Below, one piece after another: positions 33,236 through 44,631 of a stretch of 64,000 nt of DNA (its first letter is position 1; the number at the start of each line of letters is the position of its first letter). Where the stretch lies: positions 186,001 through 250,000 of the forward strand of contig JAHLKD010000053.1 in NCBI GenBank assembly GCA_025526935.1. The letters are read 5' to 3'. The notes beneath the pieces were generated by a model. It saw only the letters and a list, made by a program, of their open reading frames with translations. It had not been told where the DNA came from and did no database searches. Both the position numbers and the translations under genes were made by a program. Source of the stretch: Cladochytrium replicatum (taxonomy: Eukaryota; Chytridiomycota; Chytridiomycetes; Cladochytriales; Cladochytriaceae).

Positions 33236-34560
33236 GGGGATCAAGGAGTATTTGGCGAGCTTTGTGTGTTGCTGTTGACGATGTTCTTGATGAGGTAGCC
33301 CGTGGTGCGCCGGCTTGGGACACTGCTGACATTTGGTGACGATAGGAAGAACGACAGAGGCGGCCCTTTGCAGCGTTTGCAAGGTCCCAAGAATGAAGAA
33401 GTAAGGCAGGTGCACAGAATTTTTTGATGGTTAAGTCAATGGAGCAACTGAGAGCTTCAGAGGCCGAATAGCACTGCACAGTAACGAAGGGCAACGGCAG
33501 GGCGTCAAAATCGAGCGCGAGATTAGCAAAGACAAGACCCTTTCGGTTGGTTGCTCGGGGAAGGGAGGCCGGCGTGGCTGGGAATGGCACCGGAGGAATG
33601 TGATCATATTGAGATCATCACATGGGCTTAATGTCAGAGAGAATTTGAGAGCCTTGCACGGGTGGTGGGTGGTGGTGGTGCAGCCATGTGGAGCATTACG
33701 GGACAGCGAATTGTTGTTTCTGCACGCATGATTTGATTGTGGAGGGACGATGATCCATGCAGCAACCACCAGGGTCCTGTTTGCACCGCAATAATAAATA
33801 TGTCATTGCACATGGAGTAACAGTGTGAGGGGCTGCTGAACAAAGAAACAGGTATTCAATAATAGTACAATGTTGCGAACCACTGTAGAGACGATAAAAA
33901 GATGGATTGGGATACATGAAGGGGTGACAGACGAATTCAACAACACCCACTCGTGCTGCCCACATATGGCGCCATACGCACAAGCACAGTCATATATCTG
34001 TTGGTCTAGTAAGGCACTCTCATCTAACTATCTTTTATGAATATTTATCAACGCTACAAAAGGTTCATGAATATGGTGGCTGTGCATTCGCCACCGCAAC
34101 AGGTCTCGAAGCACCATGTCGCGTGAAGCTGTGATCGAGTCGCCCCTCGACAGGACAGGCAACTAGCCGATCACGTTGGACGCGAGTACATCATCACCGG
34201 TCTCACCTCCGAACGCTGTCGCTCTCATAACAGTCTGAACCGTCAAAGGAAGGCACGAACCCTGGATCCAAAAACCAACAGACTCAAAACTCATCATCCC
34301 CAATTCGAACCAAAATACGCGTTTACCCCAACCCATTCCGCCTCTGAAGTGATCCATCATCTCCGTGGTGTCGCAACAATTCAACATCACGGTTCTAGCA
34401 TTTGTGACAGAGACGAAAGTTGTACGCGGATCAAACTCATCTACACGGTCATAAGCTCGCCATCGCTCGCAACCGCGCTCTCGGACCTCAAGATATAGTG
34501 CATGGACATGCTGTGCGACCGCTGTCCCAGTTGACCAAATTTTCTCAGGCGTGCACTGGC
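33236..34560. other. gene-poor stretch, nothing recognised
   Basis: Several minus-strand open frames up to about 150 codons lack conserved motifs and reliable splice sites and overlap each other in different frames. No repeat, tRNA-like fold or transposon signature noticed. Probably upstream sequence of the kinase gene and degenerate DNA. Confidence 0.5.
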
Positions 34561-34639
34561 GGCACCGTCATGTTTGAAAAGTTTAACAACGGGCTCGAGG
34601 GAAACGGCACCCAGTGCGGCTTTTTGCGTGGAAACCATC

Positions 34640-34900
34640 ACCGGCTTGGCGAACGTCACAGGTCTCCCGTGACTGCATGTGTTCCACATGGAGCGTGGAA
34701 GAACGATTCTTGCCCAGTGTGCGGATACGAGCTGCCGATGGACGGGAGCGTGTATGACGAAGATTCGATAAAGAGGATCAGATCCAGGCGCGCTTCAACG
34801 AGTGGTTTGTGTCGGAATTCTTCCAACGATGTCAGGCGAGTTACATGGAAAGAGATCCGCTCATGGCCATGGATCATCATGATGGCAGACCCACAGTAAT
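34640..34900 (+). pseudogene. possible RING-H2 finger fragment
   Basis: The plus strand reads HVFHME in one frame, then WKNDSCPVCGYELPMDG in the next, followed by IQARFNEWFVSEFFQR in a third. The middle block matches the end of RING-H2 ubiquitin ligase fingers (W...NDSCPVCRYELP), and HVFHME fits the central C-H-x-F-H part. The first CxxC pair was not found, and the frame changes show decay. The assignment rests on one good block only. Confidence 0.35.
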
Positions 34901-35401
34901 ACATCGCGATAATACTTCAGCTCTAAACCGCTGGACATCCACCAATCTAGAACGGCATGTGTCCGTCGTTGGTCGCTCCCTGCATGGAGTCTTCCGGTCG
35001 AGATGGTCCAAACGTCCGATCTGGGGAGGGACGTGCATCGCCTTTTTGGTCCATTTCAGAGGGAGGCAGCTGGACTTCCAGCAATCAAGAACTTCAATGT
35101 ATCCCATTTCGCTTACTAGATCCATAGTGTCTTCCGAGTACTCTGCGGTTTTGCTTGCAAGAAGAAGTCCAAATGTCGATACGTTGCCTTGCGCACTGGG
35201 TTCATCCATATCCGTGATCAGTGGGATCAGACGCTTTTTTACGGTGCGACGTCGAAAGATTGTAGCAACCTGAAATGCGAGAAGGGGATCATCTACCCAC
35301 AAGCCGGGAAGAGTTAGGTTTTGAGTAGTAGTATTATTAAGTAACCGGGTAAGATTTTTAAACAATTCGCCCCTGCCAAGCCCTACAAAAATTTCACACA
35401 T
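34877..35401 (-). pseudogene. N-terminal piece of a WWK-type repeat protein
   Basis: ATG at 35401 (MCEIFVGLGRGELF), one open frame of 174 codons. After an N-terminal part comes SAQGNVSTFGLLLASKTAEYSEDTMD, then EMGYIEVLDCWKSSCLPLKWTKKAM. The second block matches the repeats at 60.9-61.5 kb (VLEWWKASGLAFKY, SGLPLKHTEEAM). Beyond it the frame loses the pattern (RLDHLDRKTPCRE). Long ankyrin-like proteins with such repeats are common in chytrids, so this looks like a truncated copy. A short functional protein cannot be excluded because the frame is open. Confidence 0.45.
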
Positions 35402-35597
35402 GCAAAGCAAATCGAAGAAAGAAAATCACGGTTGTGGCGCCCCACTGTGATGCGTGCATTCACCATTGGCCGTGAATCGTGTGCCGAACTGATCGTGCTC
35501 ATTTGGTTCGCAGTTGTGCCACAGTTCCACCAAGAGAACACCCCACTTTAAAAACGAAACTGTTCCTCCGTTCGAGGAAACGAAGAAGAATCAGGAA

Positions 35598-37399
35598 ATG
35601 TCGATCCTACTCCGTCCGTTCCAGGGCTTCAATGCCGAAGAGGGCCGAAACATTGGTCTCTACATTGGAGGCATCATGGCCTACAAGGTTGGTTTACCCA
35701 TTCGATGTTTAAACTAATCTGTAACTGTGATCCACTTTCCCTGCAGTTCGGTCTCGAGACGATGAATGCCTGCATGAGCGGTGTTTTCTTGAACCGTCTT
35801 TCCAACGGAACTGGCCAGCTCTGGACTGGCGCACAGTCCGTCAACTTGGGTACGTCCCCTGTTTCTCACTGAAGTAGATGATGTGATGTCTAATGGTTTT
35901 GGTGCTTCTGTAGTCTGCCAATGTCTTGGTTCGCTTCTCGTCGGCCCTCTCATCAAGAGAATGACCGCCGCTCGTCTCCTCACCACCGCTATCATTCTGT
36001 TCGGGATCGTTATCCTCCTCATGCCCATTCTGGAGGGTGCGACTGGCGGTTCGATTCCTGGCTACTATGCAAACTTGAAGGGTTCGCAGACCAAGTCCAC
36101 CTGGGGCTCTTGGGTGAGTGAATAGTCGGCTGTGTCTGTTTTTCTATCATCGTGTTAACCTAGGGTATGACAGACACCTTACCTCATCTTCCTTATCTAC
36201 CCTCTTGCGGGAGTCTTCCACGGTATGGTCGAGCTGATGCGTCGTGTCATTCCTGCGGAGATTGTCGGCGGTGACGCTGTCAAACTGCGTCGTATGGATG
36301 CTCTCGTTCACGTGTGCTATGAAATCACCGGAACTGTCGGGGCTCTCTTCTCTCCCTACTGGATCAGCTACTTCGGCTGGGGTGTAAGTACAATTGTATC
36401 CACCTTTGGGTCCATATTTACAATCTGCGATCACATTAATAGTACGCCGTCACAATCATGCCCATCGCCTTCGCTGTGGCTGCGTGCATGTGGTTCTTCC
36501 TGAAGCCTTCTGACGCTAAACTCTCTGCGCTCGAAAAGTTCAAAGCTGACAACAAGAGCGAAGGCATTTTTAAGGACTTGGGACGCGTTTTTTACTCGTA
36601 CTTTTACTCTATCTGGGTCGGAATCAGGATGGTTTGCACCCAGCGCGCTCTCGTCTGGCTCATCCCAGCCTACTCTCTCGCGCTCATCCACCACCGATAC
36701 CTTGAGAACACCCTTTTCCCCTTCTACGCCAAATCTGAACTCAAAAATTCAGACTTGCAGAACATTCTCACAGGCGGTTCAAACTTTGGTGAGCTCCTCG
36801 GTGCCATGACTGTCCTTGCCCTCGCAAAGCACGTCAAAACCCCCATCCCCTTCCTCCGCCTTGACTCGGTCTTCATCCTCGTTGTCTGGATCTTGCCTTA
36901 CATTAACGTCCCTGCTGACAACGTCCTTGGGTTCGTCTGGTCTCTCACACCTGTCGCGGCTATCATCTCCTTCGGTTGGGCATCGGGTGACGTCTCTCTT
37001 GCCGCTTACGTCCAATCGCGTCTCACCGGAATCGAATCGAACGACCAACACACCTCGCCTTTGGCGGCTGTCATGTCGTTCCTGTACGTCACGTACCTCG
37101 TCGGTTACTTCATCCTCGCCAACGTAATGGCGACCGTTCGTGACAACTGGAAGGGTCCGAGCAAGGAGCTGTACATCTGGATCGGCGGTGTGATGATGAC
37201 ACTCGCTGGTGCGATCGTGTTCGCATCGACGTTCATCCCCCGCGGTGCTTTCGCTCTCAACCCTGACCCAGACAGCATCCGCTTCAATGATGATGAGTTT
37301 AAGAGTGCACCCATTGATGGTTCAGATGACGAGGCGACCGTTGACGCTGAAGAGAAGAAGAAGTCGGGTGCTGACGTTGTTGAGCTGATGGTTGCATAG
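35598..37399 (+). CDS. MFS-type membrane transporter
   Basis: Five exons from ATG 35598 (MSILLRPFQGFNAEEGR), joined over introns near 35690, 35850, 36115 and 36385. The product is about 520 aa with around ten to eleven hydrophobic segments, for example VCQCLGSLLVGPLIKRMTAA, YLIFLIYPLAGVFHG, VTIMPIAFAVAACMWFF, PFLRLDSVFILVVWILPYI and GGVMMTLAGAIVFASTF. GPLIKRM resembles the MFS loop 2-3 motif in reduced form. The middle cytosolic loop is rich in Lys/Asp and the C-terminus is acidic (DEATVDAEEKKK). The substrate is unknown. The N-terminus before the first membrane segment is very short, so a leading exon may be missing. C-rich codon use resembles the DUF3712-like gene. No break seen. Confidence 0.75.
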
Positions 37400-37699
37400 A
37401 GGCTTTGAAGATTTTGGCCTCTTTTTTTATTGTTTGCGTGTGTGTTTTGGTTTTTGTTCTCGCATTGTTGATTGTTGCATTCGTTATCAAGCATTTTTCT
37501 TCATCAGTAAAGTTTATCTATGGCTTTGATAAAATATATCCTTGCTAAACCAACATCGGCCGAGCTTTCAAGGAGTTGAATGTAGCGTCGCTGCCCACCT
37601 CGGGGACAGTTCGGTGTTGGCGCAAAGATGTTGCGTCAGTTTGCCCTGCAGATTTTGATCCCGTCGAGTCTTCCTACACTTGGCTCTGTCAATGTTAAA

Positions 37700-38150
37700 G
37701 CAAACAATCTCCCGACCCGCTTTCTATATGCGGTACCGCAATTCCGGGCGACTTCCTCTCGCAAACTGTGGAAGAAGAGCATTCTTTATGGCATTGAGAA
37801 CGATCAGAATCTGCTATCATCGTTCTTCCTTTCGGCTCGCTGCTGGTTGGCTGGTCCATCTGGGTCGGGGTTCCCATCGCGTGTTTGGTTTCGTCTGCTT
37901 TGGATTCACGGACTCGATGATGACGGCCTCGAAGTTCATTGTCGACGCCAAGGCGAAATACGGCTGCGTGTCTTCTACGAGTTCTGCAGCAAACCTGGTG
38001 TTTTGCGTGTATTCTGTCGGTTGTGTCGCTGCCAGTTGTGTTGAGTCGACCCCATGTGTGAGGGTGATCGGAGTACAATGGTTGCGAGATATCAGCGAAG
38101 TCCGAATGAAACCGTTCAGAACTATTACCAGTGAGAAACAGTTTGGCCCA
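37700..38150 (+). pseudogene. possible MFS transporter fragment (C-terminal half)
   Basis: Blocks GSLLVGWSIWVGVPIA, FGFVCFGFTDSMMTASKFIVDA and STSSAANLVFCVYSVGC lie in neighbouring frames. They resemble the last three membrane segments of drug:H+ antiporter-type MFS proteins, where a GWS...G, a T..Y..D and a SA.A.N element occur in this order. No upstream half is present and frames shift between blocks. It does not look like a copy of the intact transporter just upstream. Low certainty. Confidence 0.35.
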
Positions 38151-38520
38151 CTTCTGGCTTATTGCAAAACTTTTCGTGAATATTTTAATAAAATGTAAAT
38201 CTGGACCATGCCATTAGTTTAAATGTAGCATCTCTACTTTCAAACAATATTATTATAATCGACCGTGCTATCATCTACATTTTTTCGCCATCTAGTTTAA
38301 GTAAAACGACGGATTCATTTACAAACCCTAGTGGGAAAGCGAGTTCCAAACCGGTATTGTCTTCAGGTGGAAACTTTGCCAATTGTGGTGTGAGGTGTAT
38401 TAGCTATTCAATAAAAATAGTTGGTTCTTAAAACATTTAGCTGAGAAAAAATTAGCAAAGAAAAAGTCTCTTCACTCAAACAACTATTTTGGCCATTCCA
38501 GCCAGTCAATCAAATCTCGC

Positions 38521-40446
38521 TTAAACCATCGCGATGTAGTCTTTGGCACACTCGTGGGGAAGATCAACATCGCGCTGAACGATTATCAGCAACACATCTT
38601 GCTTAAAAAAAGCTGACTTACCGGGATGAGAACTGAGGAGATAGGGTGGATCACCCTGTCAATTAAAGGGATATACAACGATCAGGATTTTTGCTCGCCC
38701 TATGTCTCAACAACTGACCCGTTCTCCGCCAATATGTCGGTGATCTACAAATGGCGGAATTGTTGACATTAGCAAAGTTAATTGAGAAATTCCTGCTCAT
38801 CAAATCCTCACCGTAATTCGCGACTCTCCATCATTGATCGAGAACACCCAGTTCTTCGGCTCACACCACTCGTGCTTCCCCTCGCCCAACCCCTTTCGTG
38901 CAGCACACCGACCAGTATTCCCTCCGCTTCGATGACGTCCGTTGCGGTCCTTGTGACCGTTTCCTTCATCCCTTTCGTGAGCGCAAACGCAAAGCTCCTC
39001 ATTCTTCAACAGCGTCTTGAAGCACCGCTCATTCTCCTCCATGAGCTCCTCAGAATAAGCGATGGTGTCATCTGCGACGATCTACTTATGGAGATGAGTG
39101 AATGAATTCAGAAATATTTTGAAGGACGTACATGGTACTTGAGGATCTTTTTGAGATCTTTCTCGCCGTGTGGAGAAAAGAGATACTGAATGTTCTGGAG
39201 TCCAAGGTTCATCCACCCGTGGTTGTCTGGCGCAAAGATGGTGATGGCCTTCTCGCGTTCGATTTCATCAAGGAGCTTGGTCTTGCCCGCTGCGACAAGA
39301 GTGGTGGAGAACTTAAACGGCATCATGGCCATCATGTCCGTGGCGTCCAACTGAAAGCAGAAGGCTGTCAGTAAATGGTGATATTGCCCCGGAATGGCCC
39401 ACCGGAAGGCACAGCACGCGACTGATTGCAAGAATGCGACCTTTTTTAGGACGAAGTTTGATGTGCTCTTCAACACGCGAGTGGAAGTTCTTGAAGTTTG
39501 AAAAACTTCAGCGATGTAAAGAACTGTGTTTGCTTCATCGCTCACCAAGTAGTACTCGTCGTTAACCTCCATGACTCGGACGCGCTGACGCTTTCCGTCC
39601 AACTCGTCGAGCTTCAGCTTGGTACGGAGCAGCTTCCCCTCGTAAAGATCCCTGTGTTGAACGTTGTCTTCAACCACGTGGTACTCAAGGAGCTCTTCCA
39701 TTTCGTGCTTGTCCTCGTCACGGTCATTGCGACGTCGGGGGTCATTTAATTCGTCATCGTTGTTGTCCAAACGGGGGCGGCGCTTTCGGTCCTTACGGTG
39801 ACCTTCAGAGTCAAAGTCATCGTTCTCGTCTACCAGACGAGGGCGGCGCTTGCGATCCTTGCGGCGTCCTTCCGCGTCGAGGGATTCCGAATCCTCAAAT
39901 TCATCTTCTTCCGAGCTCCTGTACCGGCGACGACGGCGAGACTCGCGAATGGATTCGAGGGCTTGGTCAAGGTGCTCGAACGCCTGAAGATAGAAAGAGA
40001 AGACGTTAGCATTTTTATCGCTGTGAAACATGATGACGTACCTCATCTGTACACGAAGTGTCAAAAATATAATGATAAGTATGAAATGATAATTGAGAGA
40101 ACAGCACAAAACAAACCGGTTGGAGCCAGAAGGGTCACTCCATCGCGCTCCAGTTCATTCCGAAGCTTATCCCCGTGCTGTACAAAAACAACAAATATAT
40201 CAGCACATGCAAAACAGAGTCCAGACAACAAACCTTCTCTAGAAAGCGCACAAGTTTGCTGAAACGTTTTTCGTTCTGCAAGCACTCTATAATGCTCGAG
40301 CACTCCTTTCCCTCGTTCGCAACGACATCGTACCGAACCGGATTGATCGCCGGCTGAAAAACAAGGTCGAAGGCTGCTGAAATGGGTGTCGCTGCGGCAA
40401 GGGAGCCGGAAAGCGCAAGAGCAAGAGCGAGGGAATTGATTTTCAT
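38521..40446 (-). CDS. secreted fasciclin (FAS1) protein with basic insert
   Basis: ATG at 40446 (MKINSLALALALSGSLAAA) gives a signal peptide. The first FAS1 domain (ECLQNEKRFSKLVRFLEK, VTLLAPT, ELLEYHVVED) is interrupted by a charged insert with a duplicated GRRKDRKRRPRL / GHRKDRKRRPRL motif separated by acidic DEN/DND stretches. The second domain follows: FKFSTTLVAAGKTKLLDEI, AITIFAPDNHGWMNLG, LKKILKYHV. After an intron comes a hydrophilic Cys/His-bearing stretch (HERDEGNGHKDRNG), then ITDILAENGVIHPISSVLIP, the classic FAS1 end. The last exon ends CAKDYIAMV and stops at 38521. FAS1 domains mediate adhesion at cell surfaces. About 500 aa. No GPI-like tail is present, so it is probably secreted or wall-bound. 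Confidence 0.82.
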
Positions 40447-41599
40447 GGTTTTCAAGAGGTAATAAGCGAACCAAATGCCACTGCAGGGATGTCTGTGCAC
40501 TGGAAGCATCAGAGGGCAGGCAATCGAGTATTTAAATCCAGATGGCGTGGGAAGTTGGTCGGCGTCGTGAGAGATCATCGGCCCGCTGGTGTTTGCATCA
40601 CAACGATGGCATGATCAAGGTGCAATCAAGTGACAAACCAGATGAAACATTTGAGTTTGCAGATTTGATACGCTGGCCCATGCAGATCACGGAAATCAGA
40701 AAGTGCAGTGAACCGTCAACATCATGATTTGGTGGGTAGGAAGCAGTTTGCTCTGTTTATTTCTGCTGTCCACTGCCGGCTCTATCACTACCGCTCTTTT
40801 ACGTACTTCAATGTGCTGTTCGAAAAAATTCTACTTCTTTCTTCAAGTTTCAGCATTGAGAATAAGAGTCATAATAACACAAACGACAGGACTTGACTGA
40901 GACATCCAAGCTCGGATCTTCGGTCTTGCTTTGGAGAACCTCGTCAATCAGCCTTTACAAACCATTCATCAGAATTGCGATGCGACGAATGTTTGGAACG
41001 TCAAAAATCGTCCGTGTGAAGTAGCCTGTTCTCCATGTCTACCTTTATTAAAAGAATTAACACCCACTTCGTTCTCGCGAATGTGAAACAAACACACCTG
41101 GAATGAACCTCCAGAGAAGTATGGTTGGTATCAAATAATGGCATAGATAGTCCGAACAATAAAAATTGTAGAGTCCAAGCAGAGGAGAAGATTAAGTGTA
41201 CGAATAAACTTGGAATTGGCATCAGTTTCCTTGGCTGGAACTCGACTCTAATGACTCTGATCATAGAAAATGCTTTCCCTTTGGTGTTGTTCGGGAACAG
41301 TTAAGTGACTCGATAGATTGCTGCTCGACAGTGGATGAGATATATCCCGCTCTTCCCGCGTAAACATTATCAAGCCTTCCTCCAGGTTATAGTGAAACAA
41401 AGCTAGTAGGTCGAGGCAGCTCTCTCCACAACGGAAAACCAGTGGCACTCCCATCAATTTCGATTCGAACCGAATCGCACCTTGCGTCGAGAGACTTAAC
41501 TCGTTCATCCCAAGCTGGGCTGGGGTGGCTCATGTTCACGACATTGCGACCTGACTTCTTCTTCGTGAGATCGGGACGCAGTGCGCTGGCAATCGTAGC
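40447..41599. other. intergenic, nothing recognised
   Basis: Upstream of the fasciclin gene and downstream of the GPCR remnant. Open frames are short and mutually overlapping, without motifs. The part near 41390-41660 could be the cytosolic tail of the GPCR but is not conserved enough to say. Confidence 0.5.
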
Positions 41600-42440
41600 A
41601 CGGTTCATGTCAGAATTTGGCGAGGTAGATGATCCCACGCATGGCCGCTGCGGCGCCATTCATAAGGATCATGAAGAACAGTTGATCGTTCAGATGGACG
41701 ACTTGCAGAACCGGGTTGACTGTTGGCCAGATCCACAAAAACAGTCATAATAGATAATAGATGAGGTAGAGCGACGTGACGAACAGAAACGCATTTGAAT
41801 TTGGCGGTTGCGGCTGGATCTGTGTCGGAGACGCGAGAAGCTCTCCTTAAGTGGATGATTACCTTCCAATCTTAATTATCAGCTAGGTTTTTTGATTGAT
41901 GGATTGGATGGACTCACCATGTCCATAACGACGTAACATGCTACAACAGCAAGGCAAACGATCCATCCCGGAAGGTAGAAAACTGCCAAGAACAATTCCG
42001 AGTACTCTTGCCGGATCGAACACCGGTACTGGACCACGATCGGCGGTAGTGATGAATGGAATGGTAAAACCAGGAGAGCGGGTGTACCCCATGCTAAGAT
42101 GTGATACAACTGAGGACCTTCATAAGTTCCTCTAAGACCCAGTGCTTGATCCAACGAAGAACAGGTCGAGAGCCATGCTGGGGAGAACAGCTAGATTGCG
42201 GCGATAGTGTGAGCAAGTCGGTCGGATTGAACCTGAAAGCCCAAAAGAATCCGTTAGGCTCGATGGTGCAGAGAACTACGGCACGGATCTGGAGGTCGGC
42301 GTTGCCGTCCGCTCGTTCTTCTCCACCCCGAGGCCACATGTGCGGACTTGTTCGTGACCTCGAAAGCGTTTCCGAGCATCCCGGATGCCAGGGGTTGATG
42401 AACGGTCTGGACTACCTTGATTTGTTCCTGATACATGCGC
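41600..42440 (-). pseudogene. cAMP-receptor-like GPCR, broken
   Basis: Read minus: MLGNAFEVTNKSAHVASGW, AVVLCTIEPNGFFWAF, then LFSPAWLSTCSSLDQALGL and PQLYHILAWGTPALLVLPF in other frames, SELFLAVFYLPGWIVCLAVVA, and finally LFLWIWPTVNPVLQVVH with MILMNGAAAAMRGIIYLAKF. The YHILAWG.P, FY.P.WI and LWIWPTVN blocks are hallmarks of the Dictyostelium cAMP-receptor/Crl-type seven-helix family. Frame changes and an in-frame TGA before LFLWIW show it is not functional as it stands, although some shifts could be unrecognised introns. Confidence 0.6.
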
Positions 42441-42988
42441 TATTCTTATGATATGATTGTAGAAATTGACACTAATAATAGCCTCTTTTATCGTTTGCCA
42501 ACGCAGGAGCGTTGATCCTTGCGAATCCTTGCGAGAATGCCGGAGCTTAAAAGTTGCGCAAACATTTGCTTTAGTTGTCCGATGCTTTCCTTAACGGCAG
42601 ATCGAGATTCAAGCAAAAGAAACCGCTGTGATCGACTCGTTTTTAAAAACTTGCTTGCGTGTGCGGGTACGTTTGTCAGGGTGACCATGCAGAGAAAGGT
42701 TTTGCCTTCACCAAGACAGATATCCTAGAGTGTTAATTCTTAACGCTTTTAGCGGGATAGGGTTCGCACCAGCGTGTGGAGGCACACACAATTCTAGCTC
42801 CAGTAAACACACTTCCTGGCAACACACTTCCCAAACCAGTTGAAAGTAAATTAGTGTGCAATCTGTGTAATATTAAATACTGGCTGCTTGCAAAGGCAAA
42901 TCATCAGCTACATTGTGCTCTTATGGTCAATCGTTCATCACAATCGAGTTATCGTTCAATCGATTTAAAACCAAAACATTCATTCCCA
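42441..42988. other. spacer between GPCR remnant and TOM7, nothing recognised
   Basis: AT-rich, with short minus-strand frames that carry no family motif. Likely 3' flank of TOM7 and degenerate sequence upstream of the receptor. Confidence 0.5.
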
Positions 42989-43212
42989 TTATGCAGAGAG
43001 CGGAGAGATGAGACGAATGAGCGACGGACGAGGAACGGAACGGGTGTAACCTGCAAAACGAGTTTTATGAGCATCCCTTCATCGACAGCATTGCGCGAGT
43101 TTCTAGTTTCTTTCTTACCGAGGAAGATGATCAACGGGATGAACCCGATGTGCACGACCCTCTTGGTAAAGTCGAACAGCTTGTAGATTCGTTCGCGGGT
43201 TTCTTCCTTCAT
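42989..43212 (-). CDS. TOM7: TOM7, small subunit of the mitochondrial TOM complex
   Basis: Two exons, 43212-43119 and 43050-42989, with a GTAAGA donor and TTTTGCAG acceptor, joined in phase 1. The 51-aa product starts MKEETRERIYKLFDFTKRV, then the single membrane segment HIGFIPLIIFLGYTRS and the tail PRPSLIRLISPLSA. The GFIPL.I.LG helix and the PRPSL.RL.SPL end match fungal Tom7 closely, and the length is right for the family. Tom7 sits in the outer mitochondrial membrane and tunes assembly of the preprotein import pore. The gene is small enough to be missed by automatic calling, and lies intact between two pseudogenes. Confidence 0.92.
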
Positions 43213-43393
43213 TTGTTGAGAATTCTTTTCAATTTTACCAAGCCATTGTGATTTCAACCACAAACCACCATTATCCTAAAGCGCTTGGGAGGTGAGGCAG
43301 ATGTAATTCCTTCCGAATGGAAAAAGAAGAACTCAGATGCACTCAAGTTTGGTATGCTCGGGTTCGTGATATGAAGAGTTCCTCCTTGCTTGC

Positions 43394-44515
43394 GCAATAT
43401 TGTCATGTCCAGCGAGCATTGCGCCAAACGCTCTCATTTCTCCCACAACGATGATTCCTAATGCTCGGATTCTCGGGATAGCCTCACGCTCTCGCGAGAA
43501 AGCGGAAGGAAGCCTTTGCAAAGCAATGCCATATTCCCAAGGTGATACCAATGCGGTAGTATTTATAGGTTATGTGTTATTGACGATGTACATACTCTCA
43601 GGTGTACAATTCGTATGATGCGCTTCTTGCAGACCCAGAAATCGATACCGTGTACATCCCGAGCCCAAACTACCACGCCGAATAAGCAATTGCGTCCCTC
43701 AGCTCGGGTAAACGCGTACTGTGCGAGAAACCACTCCCCGCGAACGAAGCGCGTGCTCCCCAAAAGGAGTTGCGGGCCATCAATGCCACTCGTTCAGCAT
43801 CGAATCTTCCTCAGCTGCACCTGTACGAGGAGTTCCACACGCTCTCTCACACGCTTTCTGGAAGACTGAGGCAGCTGCTTCGCGAGCATGTTCTCAATGT
43901 GAATGGTGCGACTGTTAGGAATGTAATGCCAGTGCGGTTCTTCGGTGAATCGGACATTCTATATGATGCGGAGTTAGCTGGAGGTGCGACGATGGATTTT
44001 GGGTGCTGTTCGATTGTGTATGCGAGACGAGTGCTGTTTTCGGGGTTCCAGGGGAGGCCGAAGGTGTTGAGTACAGAGCCAAGAAGGTTGGTAAAGGGGT
44101 GGATGAGGGGATGAAGTTTCGACTGGAGTTTGAGAAGGAGGGGAAGAACGTGAATTTAGATGCGATGGTGAGTTTTAACGAGCCAGCCCATTCGGGGAGC
44201 GATGTGGGATATCGTGACGATTGCGGAGGTGGTTGGGACGAATGAAGAATTATATCTTGCCATCACCGTATCATGTGCTGACGGTCGAGTATGCGGGAAG
44301 AAAGGTTTGGGATGAAAAGATTTACACGAACGGAGAGGGGATGAGGTGGCTACCATTGTACTGTCACCAGCTGGATTGGTTTGTGAGGAGGGTGAGAGGG
44401 GAGGTGAGCGAAGGAGGCGAGGGAGTGAAGACTCGATCGAGAAAATGACGGTAATTGATGGAGTTCATGAATCATCGGGTTTCGGTGCGAGGAAGGGAAG
44501 TTGCCAGATTGACTT
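43394..44515 (+). pseudogene. Gfo/Idh/MocA-type oxidoreductase (dihydrodiol dehydrogenase-like), broken
   Basis: Blocks in order but changing frame: IAPNALISPTTMIPNAR with ILGIASRSREKAE, FAKQCHIPK, then after a likely intron VYNSYDALLADPEIDTVYIPSPNYHAE, an in-frame TAA where the family has a bulky residue, AIASLSSGKRVLCEKPLPANEA (the EKP motif), LHLYEEFHTLSHTLSGRL, GESDILYDAELAGGATMDFGC, KFRLEFEKEGKNVNL, LTVEYAGRKVW, and the end YCHQLDWFVRRV with MTVIDGVHESSGFGARKG. Such enzymes oxidise sugars or trans-dihydrodiols with NAD(P). Several frameshifts and a stop show that the gene is dead. Confidence 0.75.
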
Positions 44516-44631
44516 GATACTTGGACCCTAGATTGTGGATGCAAAATTTTATAGATGCACCACCACCAACACCTCTGGTGGAATCCCCGAACATATCTTT
44601 CATCGGGCCAATCTAAGACAGCTCTCTTGCG

